The notes beneath the pieces are model-generated. The model searched no databases. It was not told where the DNA came from and saw nothing but the letters and a program-made list of their open reading frames with translations. 6,667 nt of DNA from DATKMS01 sp041497995 (GTDB lineage: Bacteria > Desulfobacterota > Binatia > HRBIN30): positions 1 to 6,667 of the forward strand of contig JBGQHM010000378.1 in assembly GCA_041497995.1 (NCBI GenBank). The letters are read 5' to 3'. Below are positions 4,794 through 6,667 of the stretch, piece by piece. The translations under genes were made by a program, and so were the position numbers. The stretch's first letter is position 1, and every line of letters starts with the position of its first letter.

Positions 4794-6134
4794 ATGTACC
4801 TTGACACCGCATCGATCGAACTGCTTGCCATCGTCGTGCTGATCCTCTCCAACGGGTTCTTCTCCGCGGCGGAGATCGCCATCGTCGCGGTGCGCAAGAG
4901 CCGGCTGGCACAGCTCATCAGTGAGGGCCGCACCGTGGCCAGTGTGGTCGTCGCGCTCAAAGACGACCCGAGCCGGTTCCTCGCAACCGTCCAGGTCGGA
5001 TTGACGGTCATCAGCTCCATGGCGTCGGTCATCGGCGGCGCCGCTGCGGTCCGCTATCTCGCACCACTCATACGCGCCGCGCTGCCTGCTTTCGCGTCGC
5101 AGTGGGCCGAGTTCACGGCGCTAAGCATCACTGTCGTCTTGATCTCCTACTTTACACTCGTGATCGGTGAGTTGGTCCCGAAGTCGATGGCGCTGATGCA
5201 CAGCGAACGACTGGCGTGCCTGGCGGCGCGCCCGATCAACCGCCTCTCGCAGCTGGCCCATCCGCTGGTGAAGCTGCTCACAATCTCTACCGACGCCGTG
5301 CTGTTGGTCTTCGGCCAACACGCCAAGGCCGAAGAAGCGTTCGCCTCGGAAGAGGAGGTCAAGCACATGGTGCGCGAGGGCGCCCGCCACGGCATCTTCG
5401 ACGAAGCTGAGCGCCAACTGATCCACAGCGTCTTCGAGTTCACCGATACGTCCGTTCGCGAGGTCATGGTGCCACGCTCCGAGGTGCACGCCGTCGAAGG
5501 CGGGACGCCGCCGGCCGACATCCTCAAGGAGCTGGTCGAGACCGGCTTCTCACGCATGCCCGTGTTTCAAGGCGATCTCGATCACGTCATCGGCATCGTG
5601 CACATCAAGGATCTCTTGCGCGAGGTGCAGAAGCCCCAGCCGGCACCGCTACCCGCCGTCATGCATCCAGCCTTCTTCGTCCCCGACTCCATGCAGATCA
5701 GCGATTTGCTCCGCGAGCTGCAGAGCCGGCGCACGCACATGGCCATCGTTGTGAACGAATTCGGCACGGTGATTGGGCTGGTGACGATCGAGGATCTGCT
5801 CGAAGAAATCGTCGGCGAGATCCGCGATGAATTCGACTTCGACGAAGAGCAAGCGATCCAGGAGCTCCCCGACGGTTCCCTCCTCGTTCAGGGCTCGGTA
5901 CCGCTTCCTGACTTGCAGGAGCAGTACGGCATCCCCTTCGACGAAACGCCCGACTACCGCACGCTAGCCGGTCTCGTCCTGGCACGCCTGAAGCGCTTCC
6001 CCAAAGGCGGCGAGGCCATCTCGGAGTCGGGCTACAAGATGACGGTCGTCGTCCTCGACGGTCGCCGCCTCCGCAAGATCCGCATCGAAGGACCGATCAA
6101 GCGCCGGCCCGCGCATCCTCCCGCCTCCCAATAA
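4794..6134 (+). CDS. CNNM/CBS-domain membrane protein (CorC/HlyC group)
   Basis: A 446-aa inner-membrane protein of the CNNM family, often annotated as hemolysin or CorC/TlyC; members such as CorB transport or control Mg2+ or other divalent cations, and the hemolysin label is historical. The order is: CNNM (DUF21) membrane domain, about 1-175, with the hallmark SNGFFSAAEIAIVAVRKSRL (19-38) and VIGELVPKSMAL (123-134); an acidic linker with EEEVKHMV and FDEAERQLI (186-210); a first CBS domain (about 222-276, VREVMVPRSE to GIVHIKDLL); a second (about 288-342, MAIVVNEFGTVIGLVTIEDLLEEIVGE region); and the C-terminal CorC_HlyC domain (about 355-433). The tandem CBS pair usually binds ATP. Length and domain order are normal, with no sign of damage. 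Which ion it handles is not readable. Its last 38 bp overlap the end of the opposing cupin gene. Confidence 0.92.
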   Translation: MYLDTASIELLAIVVLILSNGFFSAAEIAIVAVRKSRLAQLISEGRTVASVVVALKDDPSRFLATVQVGLTVISSMASVIGGAAAVRYLAPLIRAALPAFASQWAEFTALSITVVLISYFTLVIGELVPKSMALMHSERLACLAARPINRLSQLAHPLVKLLTISTDAVLLVFGQHAKAEEAFASEEEVKHMVREGARHGIFDEAERQLIHSVFEFTDTSVREVMVPRSEVHAVEGGTPPADILKELVETGFSRMPVFQGDLDHVIGIVHIKDLLREVQKPQPAPLPAVMHPAFFVPDSMQISDLLRELQSRRTHMAIVVNEFGTVIGLVTIEDLLEEIVGEIRDEFDFDEEQAIQELPDGSLLVQGSVPLPDLQEQYGIPFDETPDYRTLAGLVLARLKRFPKGGEAISESGYKMTVVVLDGRRLRKIRIEGPIKRRPAHPPASQ

Positions 6135-6408
6135 CCACAGTCGTCTCGGCAAGGAGCCACGTGTCCTGCGCAGCCACCGTCTCGTGCAGGCGACCCGCGG
6201 GGATGCTGAACGGGCGGCTGCTCGGCCTCAGCGTGATCGAACGAAGGCCGACCCCGACGCGCAGTGCACCGCGTAGCACACGCACCCGTTGCGCATGCGC
6301 GTGAGCGTGAGCCGCCTCGCGGTGGCCGCGCGGTTTGAAGACCAGCAACAAGTCGGGCGCCAGGCGGTACACGGCGTGCCGGCGCGTTGAAAGACGCTTC
6401 GCGGTCAT
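6097..6408 (-). CDS. Small single-domain cupin protein
   Basis: A 103-aa protein forming one cupin beta-barrel. Motif 1, G-x5-HxH-x3-[E]-x6-G, is matched at residues 28-47 (Gly28, His34, His36, Gly47), with Gln40 where Glu is usual; a third His (38) lies in the same AHAHAHAQ run. Motif 2 is matched by PAGRLHETVA (70-79), giving His75. Three His ligands could hold a metal, so an enzyme (dioxygenase, isomerase) or a metal- or ligand-sensing role is possible; the sequence does not tell. The final part (EDARAGA) is unstructured. The ATG at 6408 has AAGGAG 5 nt upstream, preferable to the longer start at 6468, which lies inside the preceding Omp85 gene. That gene ends 10 nt before, so the two are co-transcribed. 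Confidence 0.75.
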   Translation of the reverse strand: MTAKRLSTRRHAVYRLAPDLLLVFKPRGHREAAHAHAHAQRVRVLRGALRVGVGLRSITLRPSSRPFSIPAGRLHETVAAQDTWLLAETTVVIGRREDARAGA

Positions 6409-6421
6409 CCGCTCTCCTTCA
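6409..6421 (-). promoter_or_regulatory. Stop codon fused to the cupin ribosome-binding site
   Basis: On the minus strand the Omp85 stop TGA (6421-6419) shares its A with AAGGAG, which is followed by AGCGG and the cupin ATG. A ribosome finishing the barrel gene would therefore be directly over the next initiation site, indicating coupled translation. Confidence 0.65.
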
Positions 6422-6667
6422 AAAGATCGTCCCGATGCTGAAGTGTACTTCCCCCAGCGACTCGCCACTACGTTGGTCGAGCTTGAAGCCGTACTCCAAA
6501 GTGATCGGGCCGACCGGTGTGATGTAGCGCAGCCCGAGCCCAGCTGAGCGGCGGAAGTTCTCGAAATTCACGGCGCAGTTGTTGATCCCTTGGCCGCTTG
6601 GGCAGTCTTGCAAGTAGACAGTGCCACCATCGGCGAAGACCTCGCCACCCAGGCCAAAGATCAATGG
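6419..6667 (-). CDS. Omp85 family (BamA/TamA-like) outer-membrane barrel, C-terminal end
   Basis: Only the last ~82 residues are in the window; the gene continues past the right edge, and no start is present. The sequence shows the closing strands of an Omp85 barrel: GLGGEVFADGGTVY (the GxxGFxDxGxVY-type strand), a loop, AGLGLRYITPVGPITLEYGF (the family signature around T-P-x-G-P), and VHFSIGTIF, which ends in Phe as BAM-assembled barrels do. Members fold or insert other outer-membrane proteins (BamA) or secrete them (TamA, TpsB); without the POTRA region I cannot say which. A loop between the strands holds two Cys nine residues apart (DCPSGQGINNC), possibly a disulfide. A cupin gene follows at once, with translational coupling. 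The presence of this gene is the main proof that the host has an outer membrane. Confidence 0.88.
   Translation of the reverse strand, partial: PLIFGLGGEVFADGGTVYLQDCPSGQGINNCAVNFENFRRSAGLGLRYITPVGPITLEYGFKLDQRSGESLGEVHFSIGTIF

Overview
The window comes from a high-GC, diderm (Gram-negative type) bacterium. The evidence is the C-terminal end of an Omp85/BamA-type outer-membrane barrel at the right edge, a lipoprotein-maturation gene (lgt), a membrane-anchored thioredoxin-like protein and a secreted metallopeptidase. Codon use is GC-rich throughout. The sequence alone does not fix the phylum; a deltaproteobacterium-like or uncultured soil/sediment lineage would fit, but that is inference.

Layout. 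Positions 1-530 hold no gene I can support, but they contain two diverged copies of a ~55-bp direct repeat and a repeated 10-mer. At 531-824 (+) lies a small DUF3553/CarD-like SH3-fold protein. It converges with a two-gene minus-strand operon at 1809-833, made of a short HExxH metallopeptidase of ImmA/IrrE type followed 2 nt later by a 187-aa protein I do not recognise. This operon has a near-consensus promoter (TTGACT, 17-nt spacer, TATATG) and a clear Shine-Dalgarno sequence. Together these fix the peptidase start at 1809, not at the longer possible start at 2013.

Divergently from it runs a plus-strand envelope cluster: lgt (2038-2832), a TlpA-like thioredoxin (2829-3389, ATGA overlap with lgt), a secreted gluzincin metallopeptidase related to M61/M1 (3413-4726), and a CNNM/CBS-domain membrane transporter of the CorC/HlyC group (4794-6134). 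lgt has a TATTAT -10 hexamer only 8 nt before its ATG and no Shine-Dalgarno sequence, so its mRNA may be nearly leaderless.

At the right, a minus-strand pair enters from outside the window: the 3' end of an Omp85-family gene (6667-6419) and a 103-aa single-domain cupin (6408-6097). The cupin ribosome-binding site abuts the Omp85 stop codon, and the cupin tail overlaps the CNNM gene tail by 38 bp.

How the genes may work together (inference): Lgt lipidates prolipoproteins at the inner membrane, the TlpA-like protein reduces or exchanges disulfides on the outer face of that membrane, and the gluzincin is exported, so the core is an envelope-maturation cluster. The peptidase plus unknown-protein operon at 833-1809 is the best candidate for something undescribed, but its function cannot be read from sequence. 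I see no CRISPR array, tRNA, rRNA, insertion sequence or complete phage module.
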